DNA of 64,000 nucleotides, taken from Streptomyces sp. BK208. Lineage in GTDB: Bacteria > Actinomycetota > Actinomycetes > Streptomycetales > Streptomycetaceae. Where the stretch lies: contig NZ_SOAV01000006.1 of the NCBI RefSeq assembly GCF_004364245.1, positions 1 to 64,000 on the forward strand, in the 5' to 3' direction. Below the pieces are notes generated by a model. The model ran no database searches, was not told where the DNA came from, and saw only the letters and a list, made by a program, of their open reading frames with translations. Positions 33,598 through 40,831 of this stretch are shown here, in pieces. Position 1 is the stretch's first letter; each line of letters opens with the position of its first letter. Made by a program: the position numbers and the translations under genes.

Positions 33598-34791
33598 ATG
33601 TCGTACGTGGAGATGCCGGGCGCGAAGGTGCCGATCCGGATGTGGGCCGACCCGGCGACGGTCGAGGAGGGCGCGCTCCAGCAGCTGCGCAACGTCGCGA
33701 CCCTGCCGTGGATCAAGGGCCTGGCGGTCATGCCGGACGTGCACTACGGCAAGGGCGCGACGGTCGGTTCCGTGATCGCGATGCGGGGCGCGGTGTGTCC
33801 GGCGGCGGTGGGCGTCGACATCGGCTGCGGCATGTCGGCGGTGAGGACGTCCCTGACGGCGAACGACCTCCCGGGCGACCTGTCCCGGCTGCGCTCGAAG
33901 ATCGAGCAGGCGATTCCGGTGGGGCGGGGCATGCACGACAGCCCGGTCGACCCGGGCCGCTTCCACGGGCTGGCGACGGCCGGGTGGGACGACTTCTGGG
34001 GGCGCTTCGACGGGGTGGCGGAGGCGGTCAAGTTCCGTCATGAGCGGGCCGGAAAGCAGATGGGAACGCTCGGATCCGGAAATCATTTCGTCGAAGTGTG
34101 CACGGACACGGCCGGTTCTGTCTGGCTGATGCTCCACTCCGGTTCCCGCAACATCGGCAAGGAGCTGGCCGAGCACCACATCGGCATCGCCCAGAAGCTC
34201 CCGCACAACCAGGGCCTGATCGACCGCGACCTCGCGGTGTTCGTCGCGGACACCCCGCAGATGGCGGCGTACCGCAACGACCTGTTCTGGGCCCAGGAGT
34301 ACGCGAAGTACAACCGCACCCTCATGATGGCGCTCCTGAAGGACGTGGTCCGCAAGGAGTTCAAGAAGGCCAAGCCGGTCTTCGAGCCGGAGATCAGCGC
34401 CCACCACAACTACGTGGCCGAGGAGCGCTACGAGGGGATGGACCTGCTCGTCACCCGCAAGGGGGCGATCCGGGCCGGGTCCGGCGAGTACGGGATCATC
34501 CCCGGCTCCATGGGCACCGGTTCGTACATCGTCAAGGGCCTCGGCAACGCCAAGTCCTTCAACTCCGCCTCCCACGGCGCGGGCCGGCGCATGAGCAGGA
34601 ACGCCGCCAAGCGCCGCTTCTCCACCAAGGACCTGGAGGAGCAGACGCGGGGCGTGGAGTGCCGCAAGGACTCCGGTGTCGTGGACGAGATCCCCAGCGC
34701 GTACAAGCCGATCGAGCAGGTCATCGACCAGCAGCGCGACCTGGTGGAGGTCGTGGCGAAGCTGAAGCAGGTCGTCTGCGTGAAGGGCTGA
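33598..34791 (+). CDS. rtcB: RtcB family RNA ligase
   Basis: A 397-residue GTP- and manganese-dependent RNA ligase joining 2',3'-cyclic phosphate (or 3'-phosphate) to 5'-OH ends. Metal-binding and nucleotide motifs are intact: VMPDVHYGKGATVGS near residue 44, VGVDIGCGM near 71, LGSGNHFVEV near 160, HSGSRNIGKE near 181, HHNYV near 265, and the guanylylated histidine in SHGAGRRMSR near 325. No archease gene is adjacent. In bacteria RtcB repairs stress-cleaved tRNA/rRNA, so a role in RNA repair after toxin or stress is likely. It is divergent from the lipoprotein pair. Confidence 0.93.
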   Translation: MSYVEMPGAKVPIRMWADPATVEEGALQQLRNVATLPWIKGLAVMPDVHYGKGATVGSVIAMRGAVCPAAVGVDIGCGMSAVRTSLTANDLPGDLSRLRSKIEQAIPVGRGMHDSPVDPGRFHGLATAGWDDFWGRFDGVAEAVKFRHERAGKQMGTLGSGNHFVEVCTDTAGSVWLMLHSGSRNIGKELAEHHIGIAQKLPHNQGLIDRDLAVFVADTPQMAAYRNDLFWAQEYAKYNRTLMMALLKDVVRKEFKKAKPVFEPEISAHHNYVAEERYEGMDLLVTRKGAIRAGSGEYGIIPGSMGTGSYIVKGLGNAKSFNSASHGAGRRMSRNAAKRRFSTKDLEEQTRGVECRKDSGVVDEIPSAYKPIEQVIDQQRDLVEVVAKLKQVVCVKG

Positions 34792-34795
34792 CGGG

Positions 34796-34813
34796 CCGGC
34801 CCGCACGGGCCGG
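34796..34813 (+). terminator. Hairpin after rtcB
   Basis: CCGGCCCG and CGGGCCGG form an 8-bp stem with a two-base loop, five bases after the rtcB stop. Confidence 0.55.
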
Positions 34814-34909
34814 TCCTGGGGGGTGCCGTTCGGATCAGGCCGGCTCCGGGCGACGGGGGCCCTGTCGTCGGCCCGCGGCCGGCCCTCGGCAAGATCCAGA
34901 CGACGCCCC

Positions 34910-35689
34910 CTACGCCTCCCGGTGCACCTTCGTGTTCGAGGCCTGGGCGCGGGGGCGGACGACCAGCAGGTCGATGTTGACGTGGGCGGGGCGGGTGACC
35001 GCCCACGTGATGGTGTCGGCGACGTCGTCGGCGGTCAGCGGGTCGGCGACGCCCTGGTAGACCTTGGCCGCCTTGTCCTGGTCGCCGCCGAAGCGGGTCA
35101 GGGCGAACTCGTCGGTCTTGACCATGCCGGGCGCGATCTCGACGACGCGGACCGGGCGGCCGACGATCTCCAGGCGCAGGGTCTCGGCGAGGACGTGCTC
35201 GCCGTGCTTGGCGGCGACGTAGCCCGCGCCGCCCTCGTAGGTGGACAGGCCCGCGGTCGAGGAGACGACCACGACCGTGCCGTCGCCGCTCGCCTCCAGC
35301 TTGGGGAGCAGGGCCTGGGTGAGGTTCAGGGTGCCGATGACGTTCGTCTCGTACATGCGGCGCCAGTCGTCCGGGTCGCCGGTGGCCACCGGGTCCGCGC
35401 CGAGCGCGCCGCCCGCGTTGTTGACCAGCACGCCGATCGTCCTGAACGCCGTCGCGAACTCGTCGACCGCCTCGCGGTCGGTGACGTCCAGGGGGTACGC
35501 CGTCGCCTGGTGGCCGGCCGCCTGGATCTCCTCCGCCAGCGCCTCGACGCGGTCCTTGCGGCGCGCGGTGAGGACGACGCGGTACCCGGCCGCGGCGAGC
35601 CGGCGGGCCGTGGCGGCGCCGATGCCGCTGCTCGCGCCGGTGACGACGGCGATACGGGAGGCGGCGGACGGGGCGGCTGCGGTGGCCAT
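34910..35689 (-). CDS. SDR family NAD(P)-dependent oxidoreductase
   Basis: A 259-residue classical short-chain dehydrogenase. The cofactor motif is VTGASSGIGAATARRLA at about residues 15-31; NNAGG near residue 90; the catalytic Ser lies in VVVSSTAGLS near 140 and the Tyr/Lys pair in GYVAAKHGE near 155. The arginine in the TARRKDR stretch after the second strand suggests NADPH preference. The closest type by eye is the YdfG/serine-3-dehydrogenase group. Substrate unknown. It lies downstream of the YnfA gene on the same strand, but the gap contains repeats. Confidence 0.9.
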   Translation of the reverse strand: MATAAAPSAASRIAVVTGASSGIGAATARRLAAAGYRVVLTARRKDRVEALAEEIQAAGHQATAYPLDVTDREAVDEFATAFRTIGVLVNNAGGALGADPVATGDPDDWRRMYETNVIGTLNLTQALLPKLEASGDGTVVVVSSTAGLSTYEGGAGYVAAKHGEHVLAETLRLEIVGRPVRVVEIAPGMVKTDEFALTRFGGDQDKAAKVYQGVADPLTADDVADTITWAVTRPAHVNIDLLVVRPRAQASNTKVHREA

Positions 35690-35782
35690 GGGCTGCTCCT
35701 GGTGCGTACGGAGGACGGTGCGACGGTCGCCGACCAGGGTAGTCAGCCGCCGTGGCGGGTCTCCCCGGCCGGCGGGCGGGGC

Positions 35783-35890
35783 CGTCAGTCGTGACCCGGG
35801 GGCCGTCAGCCGTGGCCGGCGGGCGGGTCGTCAGTCGTGACCCGGGGGCGGGTCGTCAGTCGTGACCGGAGCTGTGCCCGTCAGCCGTGG
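35783..35890. repeat. Degenerate direct repeats downstream of the YnfA gene
   Basis: CGTCAGTCGTGACC occurs at 35783, 35829 and 35854, and the related CGTCAGCCGTGG at 35804 and 35879. The last copy directly abuts the stop of the YnfA gene. On the minus strand each copy contains a TGA in the same setting as the gene's own end (GGCTGAC), so the array may have grown from the 3' end of that gene. Confidence 0.8.
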
Positions 35891-36229
35891 TCAGCCGCCG
35901 TTGCGCGGGGCCCACATGATCAGCGCCATCCCGGCCAGGCAGACCAGCGCCCCCGCGATGTCCCAGCGGTCCGGGCGGTAGCCGTCGGCGACCACGCCCC
36001 ACAGGATCGAGCCGGCCACGAAGATGCCGCCGTAGGCGGCGAGGATGCGGCCGAAGTGGGCGTCGGGCTGGAAGGTGGCGACGAAGCCGTAGGCACCGAG
36101 GGCGAGGACCCCGCCCGCGGCCCACAGCCAGCCGCGCTGCTCGCGCACGCCCTGCCAGACGAGCCAGGCGCCGCCGATCTCGAAGAGGGCGGCGACGACG
36201 AAGAGGGCGGCGGAGCGCAGGACGAGCAT
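35891..36229 (-). CDS. YnfA/UPF0060 family small membrane protein
   Basis: A 112-residue protein with four membrane helices, a perfect length match for the YnfA (UPF0060) family, which is related to small multidrug-resistance transporters. It starts MLVLRSAALFVVAALFEIGG, has the conserved GGAWLVWQ and QPDAHFGRILAAYGGIFV segments, and ends in a hydrophobic helix and MWAPRNGG. It may export toxic cations, but transport by the family is barely documented. Only the last 113 codons of a long open frame are kept, since the rest is antisense to the flavin monooxygenase. Confidence 0.9.
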   Translation of the reverse strand: MLVLRSAALFVVAALFEIGGAWLVWQGVREQRGWLWAAGGVLALGAYGFVATFQPDAHFGRILAAYGGIFVAGSILWGVVADGYRPDRWDIAGALVCLAGMALIMWAPRNGG

Positions 36230-36329
36230 GCGGGCAGCTTCGCACGCCGCCGGCGCACGGGGATCGCGCCGGGTACTCGCCGGGCGGTGGACCTGCGGAA
36301 TAACGACCGGAGGCGCTCCGTTCCACGGG

Positions 36330-36360
36330 TATAGTTGAACAGTCAACAACCTGGAGGTTG
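36330..36360 (+). promoter_or_regulatory. Promoter, operator and ribosome-binding-site hairpin of the flavin monooxygenase operon
   Basis: TATAGT (36330-36335) is a good -10 box. It overlaps the inverted repeat GTTGA-ACAG-TCAAC (36334-36347), typical of MarR-type operators. Directly after it CAACC-TGGA-GGTTG (36347-36360) could fold over the GGAGG ribosome-binding site. Confidence 0.7.
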
Positions 36361-36367
36361 AGCGATC

Positions 36368-37480
36368 ATGCAGTTCGGCATCTTCACCGTCGGCGACGTC
36401 ACGCCCGACCCGACCACGGGCCGTACGCCGACCGAGCGTGAGCGCATCAAGGCCATGGTCGCCATCGCGCTCAAGGCCGAAGAGGTCGGACTCGACGTCT
36501 TCGCGACCGGCGAGCACCACAACCCGCCCTTCGTGCCGTCGTCGCCGACGACCATGCTCGGCTACATCGCGGCCCGCACCGAGCGGCTCGTGCTTTCCAC
36601 CTCCACCACCCTGATCACCACGAACGACCCGGTGAAGATCGCCGAGGACTTCGCGATGCTCCAGCACCTGGCCGACGGCCGGGTGGACCTGATGATGGGG
36701 CGCGGCAACACCGGGCCGGTCTACCCCTGGTTCGGCAAGGACATCCGCGAGGGGATCAACCTCGCCGTCGAGAACTACAACCTGCTGCACCGCCTGTGGC
36801 GCGAGGACGTCGTGAACTGGGAGGGCACGTTCCGCACCCCTCTCCAGGGCTTCACGTCCACCCCGCGTCCGCTGGACGGCGTCGCGCCCTTCGTGTGGCA
36901 CGGCTCCATCCGCTCCCCGGAGATCGCCGAGCAGGCCGCGTACTACGGCGACGGCTTCTTCCACAACAACATCTTCTGGCCCGCCGACCACACCAAGCGC
37001 ATGGTCGAGCTGTACCGGGCCCGCTACGCCCACTACGGGCACGGCACGCCGGAGCAGGCGATCGTCGGGCTCGGCGGCCAGGTGTTCATGCGGAAGAACA
37101 GCCAGGACGCGGTGCGCGAGTTCCGGCCGTACTTCGACGTCGCCCCCGTCTACGGGCACGGGCCGTCGCTGGAGGACTTCACCGAGCAGACGCCGCTGAC
37201 CGTCGGTTCCCCGCAGCAGGTGATCGAGAAAACCCTCGCCTTCCGCGACTACGCCGGTGACTACCAGCGCCAGCTGTTCCTGATGGACCACGCCGGGCTG
37301 CCCCTGAAGACCGTCCTGGAGCAGCTCGACCTGCTCGGCGAGGAGGTCGTCCCGGTACTGCGCGAGGAGTTCGCCAAGAACCGTCCGGCGAACGTGCCGG
37401 ACGCGCCGACCCACGCGTCCCTGCTGGCGGCGAAGGCCGCCGGCCGGGAAGGCCGGGAGAAGGAAGGAGCACGCGCATGA
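36368..37480 (+). CDS. LLM class flavin-dependent monooxygenase (CE1758 family)
   Basis: A 370-residue luciferase-like (beta/alpha)8 barrel enzyme that uses reduced FMN supplied by a partner. Family features: MQFGIFTVGD at the start, AEEVGLDVFATGEHHNPPFV near residue 38, STTLITTNDPVKIAEDFAML near 77 and GRGNTGPVYPWFG near 114. The next gene, overlapping by four bases, is the FMN reductase of the matching CE1759 family, so the two form a two-component monooxygenase. The organic substrate is unknown. A MarR-type operator overlaps the promoter. Confidence 0.93.
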   Translation: MQFGIFTVGDVTPDPTTGRTPTERERIKAMVAIALKAEEVGLDVFATGEHHNPPFVPSSPTTMLGYIAARTERLVLSTSTTLITTNDPVKIAEDFAMLQHLADGRVDLMMGRGNTGPVYPWFGKDIREGINLAVENYNLLHRLWREDVVNWEGTFRTPLQGFTSTPRPLDGVAPFVWHGSIRSPEIAEQAAYYGDGFFHNNIFWPADHTKRMVELYRARYAHYGHGTPEQAIVGLGGQVFMRKNSQDAVREFRPYFDVAPVYGHGPSLEDFTEQTPLTVGSPQQVIEKTLAFRDYAGDYQRQLFLMDHAGLPLKTVLEQLDLLGEEVVPVLREEFAKNRPANVPDAPTHASLLAAKAAGREGREKEGARA

Positions 37481-38136
37481 AGCTCGTCGTCGTCTCCGCG
37501 GGGCTGAGCGTCCCGTCCTCCACCCGGCTGCTCGGCGACCGGCTGGCCGCCGTCGCCGCCCCGGCCGCCACCGCGCCCGAGCCCGCCCCGGCCGACGTGC
37601 GGGTGATCGAGCTGCGCGACCTCGCCGTGGAGATCGCGCACACCTTCACCAACGGGTTCCCCGCGCGGGCGCTGGCCGACGCCTTCGAGGCGGTCGCGGC
37701 GGCCGACGGGCTGATCGTCGTCACGCCGGTGTTCTCGGCGTCGTACAGCGGGCTGTTCAAGTCGTTCTTCGACGCGCTGAGCGTCACCGACGAGGACGCC
37801 CTGACCGGGAAGCCGGTGCTGATCGCCGCGACCGGCGGCACCGCCCGGCACTCCCTGGTGCTGGACCACGCGCTGCGGCCGCTGTTCGCCTACCTGAAGG
37901 CGGTCGTCGTCCCCACCGGGGTGTACGCCGCCTCCGAGGACTGGGGCGCGGAAGGGCTCGACGCCCGGATCGGGCGGGCCGCGCGCGAGCTGGCGGCGCT
38001 GATGGCGGGGCTGTCGGGGTCGTCACGGCCGTCGGCGGACCGTCCGCTGCCCCGGCGGGACTCCTTCGAGGAGGTCACGCCCTTCGCGCAGCGGCTCGCC
38101 GCGCTGGGCGTCCCGGGGCCGAGCCCGGCGCCCTGA
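37477..38136 (+). CDS. NADPH-dependent FMN reductase (CE1759 family)
   Basis: A 219-residue flavodoxin-fold reductase. VVVSAGLSVPSSTRLLGDRL at residues 4-23 is the phosphate-binding loop for FMN, and VVTPVFSASYSGLFKSFFDA near residue 85 and AATGGTARHSL near 110 are family segments. It supplies FMNH2 to the upstream monooxygenase, with which it shares an ATGA overlap. Its final 29 bases, stop included, are repeated in tandem directly downstream. Confidence 0.92.
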   Translation: MKLVVVSAGLSVPSSTRLLGDRLAAVAAPAATAPEPAPADVRVIELRDLAVEIAHTFTNGFPARALADAFEAVAAADGLIVVTPVFSASYSGLFKSFFDALSVTDEDALTGKPVLIAATGGTARHSLVLDHALRPLFAYLKAVVVPTGVYAASEDWGAEGLDARIGRAARELAALMAGLSGSSRPSADRPLPRRDSFEEVTPFAQRLAALGVPGPSPAP

Positions 38137-38165
38137 GCGTCCCCGGGCCGGGCCCGGCGCCCTGA
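38108..38165 (+). repeat. 29-bp tandem duplication of the FMN reductase 3' end
   Basis: Bases 38108-38136 (ending in the TGA stop) are followed at once by a second copy, 38137-38165, with two mismatches. The second copy has no coding role. Confidence 0.92.
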
Positions 38166-38360
38166 GCACCTGGCCGGCCACGGTGCCGGAGTGTGCGCGG
38201 CGCCCGAGTCACACCTGAGCCGTCGACGGGTTCCGACCAACCCGTCGGCGGCTCACCGGCATTCAAGCCCCGGTGAACATTTCCGGAAACCGGCAATGCG
38301 CACGGAGGCCGCTCTCGCGCATCCTGGGGCCAAGGGGAGCACTGCTGGAGGGGGCGGACG
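38166..38360. other. Intergenic region before the flotillin module
   Basis: The FMN reductase stop and the flotillin start are 558 bases apart. Besides the 3'-end duplication and a possible 48-codon gene at 38361, I see no gene. This part is less GC-rich around 38270-38300 (AACATTTCCGGAAACCGG), as expected of a promoter region. The 187 bases from 38508 to 38694 show only a long leader with AAGGA before flotillin. Confidence 0.5.
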
Positions 38361-38507
38361 ATGGCGACGAAGAAGACGAACGGTTCCTTCGTCCGCCCGC
38401 TTCACCGGCTCCACCCCGACGAACCCGGCCGTGGGCCCCGCCCCGCCGATGCCGCGGCGCACGAGCGCCGCGCCGGCCGCGGCGTCCCCGCCGTGCCCAC
38501 CGTCTGA
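38361..38507 (+). CDS. Possible small protein upstream of flotillin
   Basis: A 48-residue frame starting ATG with GGAGGGGG about 6 bases upstream: MATKKTNGSFVRPLHRLHPD, then a Pro/Arg/Ala-rich stretch ending VPAVPTV. It is basic and lacks membrane segments. The good ribosome-binding site and the MATKK-type start argue for translation, but the rest is low-complexity. It could be a leader peptide or small partner of the flotillin module. Unrecognised; moderate to low certainty. Confidence 0.42.
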   Translation: MATKKTNGSFVRPLHRLHPDEPGRGPRPADAAAHERRAGRGVPAVPTV

Positions 38508-38694
38508 GTCACCACCTCACCCCGGCCGACGGCCCGGACCCGCCGTCGCCCGCCGGAACATGCCGTCGCACCACGGGCGGCCGCCACCGGTCCGCCTCTC
38601 GCCTCCGCCTCCGCGTCCCGACAGGACCGCGCGGCCACGGCGTTCGCACCGGCGGCCACCGCCCCAGCCGTCTCCTGCCGTAAGGACGTGTCCC

Positions 38695-40728
38695 ATGGAA
38701 GTCATCGGTGTCCTCGCTGTCGTCTGCCTTCTCCTCGTCGCCCTCGTGCTGTTCGGCGTCTCGCGCCTCTTCCGCAAGGTGGAGCAGGGCAAGGCGCTGA
38801 TCGTCTCCAAGATGCGCAAGGTGGACGTGACCTTCACGGGTCAGATGGTGCTGCCGGTGCTGCACAAGGCCGAGGTGATGGACATCTCGGTGAAGACGAT
38901 CGAGATCACCCGGGCCGGCAAGGAGGGGCTGATCTGCCGGGACAACATCCGCGCGGACATCCGCATCTCGTTCTTCGTCAAGGTCAACAAGACCGTCGAA
39001 GACGTCGTCAAGGTCGCCCAGGCGGTCGGCACGGCCCGCGCCAGCGACCGGGACACGCTGCAGGAGCTGTTCCACGCGAAGTTCTCCGAGGCGCTCAAGA
39101 CCGTCGGCAAGCAGCTGGACTTCACCGACCTCTACACCAAGCGCGAGGAGCTGCGGTACCGGATCATCGAGGTCATCGGCGTGGACCTCAACGGGTACCA
39201 CCTGGAGGACGCGGCGATCGACTACCTGGAGCAGACGCCGCTGACCCAGCTGGACCCGGCCAACGTCCTCGACGCCCAGGGCATCCGGAAGATCACCGAG
39301 CTGACGGCCGTGGAGCACGTGCGCACCAACGAGGCGCGGCGCACGGAGGAGAAGGAGATCACCCGGCAGAACGTCGACGCCCGCGAGGCCGTGCTGGAGC
39401 TGGAGCGCCGGCAGGCGGACGCCGAGATCAAGCAGAAGCGCGAGATCGACACGAGCCGGGCCCGCGAGGAGGCCGAGACGGCCCGGGTGGTGGAGGAGGA
39501 GCGGCTGCGCGCGCAGACCGCCTTCCTGCGCACGGAGGAGCAGCTCGGCGTGCAGCGCGAGAACCAGGCCCGAGAGGTCGCGGTCGCCGCGAAGAACCGC
39601 GAGCGGGTCATCGCCGTCGAGAACGAGCGCATCGAGAAGGACCGCATGCTGGAGGCCATCGGCCGCGAGCGGGAGACCGAGCTGACGCGGATCGCCGCCG
39701 AGAAGGAGGTCGAGGCGGAGAAGCGGAACATCGCCGAGGTCGTCCGCGAGCGGGTCGCCGTGGACCGTACGGTCGCCGAGCAGGAGGAGTCCATCAAGAA
39801 GCTGCGCGCCGTGGAGGAGGCGGAGCGGCAGCGGCAGGCCGTGATCATCGCCGCCGAGGCGGAGGCGCAGGAGCGGCTGGTCAAGGACATCAAGGCCGCG
39901 GAGGCGGCGGAGGCGGCGGCCACCCATCGCGCCGCCGAGGAACTCACCCTGGCCGAGGCCCGGTTGAAGAGCGCCGACCTGGACGCGCGGGCCAAGCTGC
40001 GGATGGCCGAGGGCGTCCAGGCGGAGGCCGCGGCGGCGGGGCTGGCCGCGGTCCAGGTCCGCGACAAGGAGGCGGAGGTCATCGAGAAGGCCGGCCGTGC
40101 CGAGGCGGAGGCGACCGGGGCCCGGATGCGCGCCGAGGCCGAGGGGGCGCGGGCCAAGGCCCTCGCCGAGGCGGAGGCCATCGGCACCAGGCTCAAGGCG
40201 GAGGCCGCGGGACTCACCGAGAAGGCCGCGGCGATGGCCGCCCTGGACGACGCCTCGCGCGGCCACGAGGAGTACCGGCTGCGCCTGGAGGCGGAGAAGG
40301 ACATCCGGCTGGCCGGTCTGGACGTGCAGCGGCAGGTCGCCGAGGCCCAGGCCACGGTGCTCGCCACCGGTCTGGAGAACGCCGACATCGACATCGTGGG
40401 CGGCGACTCGGTCTTCTTCGACCGCCTGGTGTCCTCGGTCTCGCTCGGCAAGGGGATCGACGGGTTCGTCAAGCACTCCGAGACGGCGCAGGCCCTCGCC
40501 GGGCCCTGGCTGGACGGCTCGTCGGGCTTCACCGACGACCTGACCCGGGTGCTGGGCTCGTTCTCCACGTCCGACGTGCAGAACCTGACGGTGTCCGCGC
40601 TGCTGATGAAGCTGATGAAGTCGGCCGGTACGGACGCCGGGCAGGTGCAGCGTCTCCTCGACCACGCCGGTGAACTGGGCCTCGCCGACACGCCGCTCAC
40701 CGCCCTGAACGGCACGGCCAGGGCCTGA
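38695..40728 (+). CDS. Flotillin-family (SPFH/band 7) membrane scaffold protein
   Basis: A 677-residue flotillin. An N-terminal membrane helix (MEVIGVLAVVCLLLVALVLF, residues 1-20) leads to an SPFH domain (about 30-210; GKALIVSKMRKVDVTFTGQM, and NVLDAQGIRKITELTA at its end). A long Glu/Arg/Ala-rich coiled coil (about 210-560) and a C-terminal domain with VGGDSVFFDRLVSSVSLGKG follow. Bacterial flotillins organise fluid membrane microdomains and protect the envelope under stress. Most are about 500 residues; here the coiled coil is longer, as in E. coli YqiK. AAGGA precedes the ATG. The next gene is a giant AAA ATPase, with no NfeD gene present. Confidence 0.92.
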   Translation: MEVIGVLAVVCLLLVALVLFGVSRLFRKVEQGKALIVSKMRKVDVTFTGQMVLPVLHKAEVMDISVKTIEITRAGKEGLICRDNIRADIRISFFVKVNKTVEDVVKVAQAVGTARASDRDTLQELFHAKFSEALKTVGKQLDFTDLYTKREELRYRIIEVIGVDLNGYHLEDAAIDYLEQTPLTQLDPANVLDAQGIRKITELTAVEHVRTNEARRTEEKEITRQNVDAREAVLELERRQADAEIKQKREIDTSRAREEAETARVVEEERLRAQTAFLRTEEQLGVQRENQAREVAVAAKNRERVIAVENERIEKDRMLEAIGRERETELTRIAAEKEVEAEKRNIAEVVRERVAVDRTVAEQEESIKKLRAVEEAERQRQAVIIAAEAEAQERLVKDIKAAEAAEAAATHRAAEELTLAEARLKSADLDARAKLRMAEGVQAEAAAAGLAAVQVRDKEAEVIEKAGRAEAEATGARMRAEAEGARAKALAEAEAIGTRLKAEAAGLTEKAAAMAALDDASRGHEEYRLRLEAEKDIRLAGLDVQRQVAEAQATVLATGLENADIDIVGGDSVFFDRLVSSVSLGKGIDGFVKHSETAQALAGPWLDGSSGFTDDLTRVLGSFSTSDVQNLTVSALLMKLMKSAGTDAGQVQRLLDHAGELGLADTPLTALNGTARA

Positions 40729-40756
40729 CCGGCCGGCCCGACGGGCCACCACAGAC

Positions 40757-40802
40757 GGGGTGCCGGTGCCGCCGCGCGGGGATCGGCGGCACCGGGCACC
40801 CC
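40757..40802 (+). terminator. Strong hairpin between flotillin and the ATPase gene
   Basis: GGGGTGCCGGTGCCGCCG (40757-40774) pairs with CGGCGGCACCGGGCACCCC (40784-40802) with a single bulge and a 9-base loop. It may terminate most flotillin transcripts or protect a processed end, giving unequal expression of the two genes. Confidence 0.75.
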
Positions 40803-40831
40803 CCCCGCATCCTGGAAGGGACCGACCGCTC

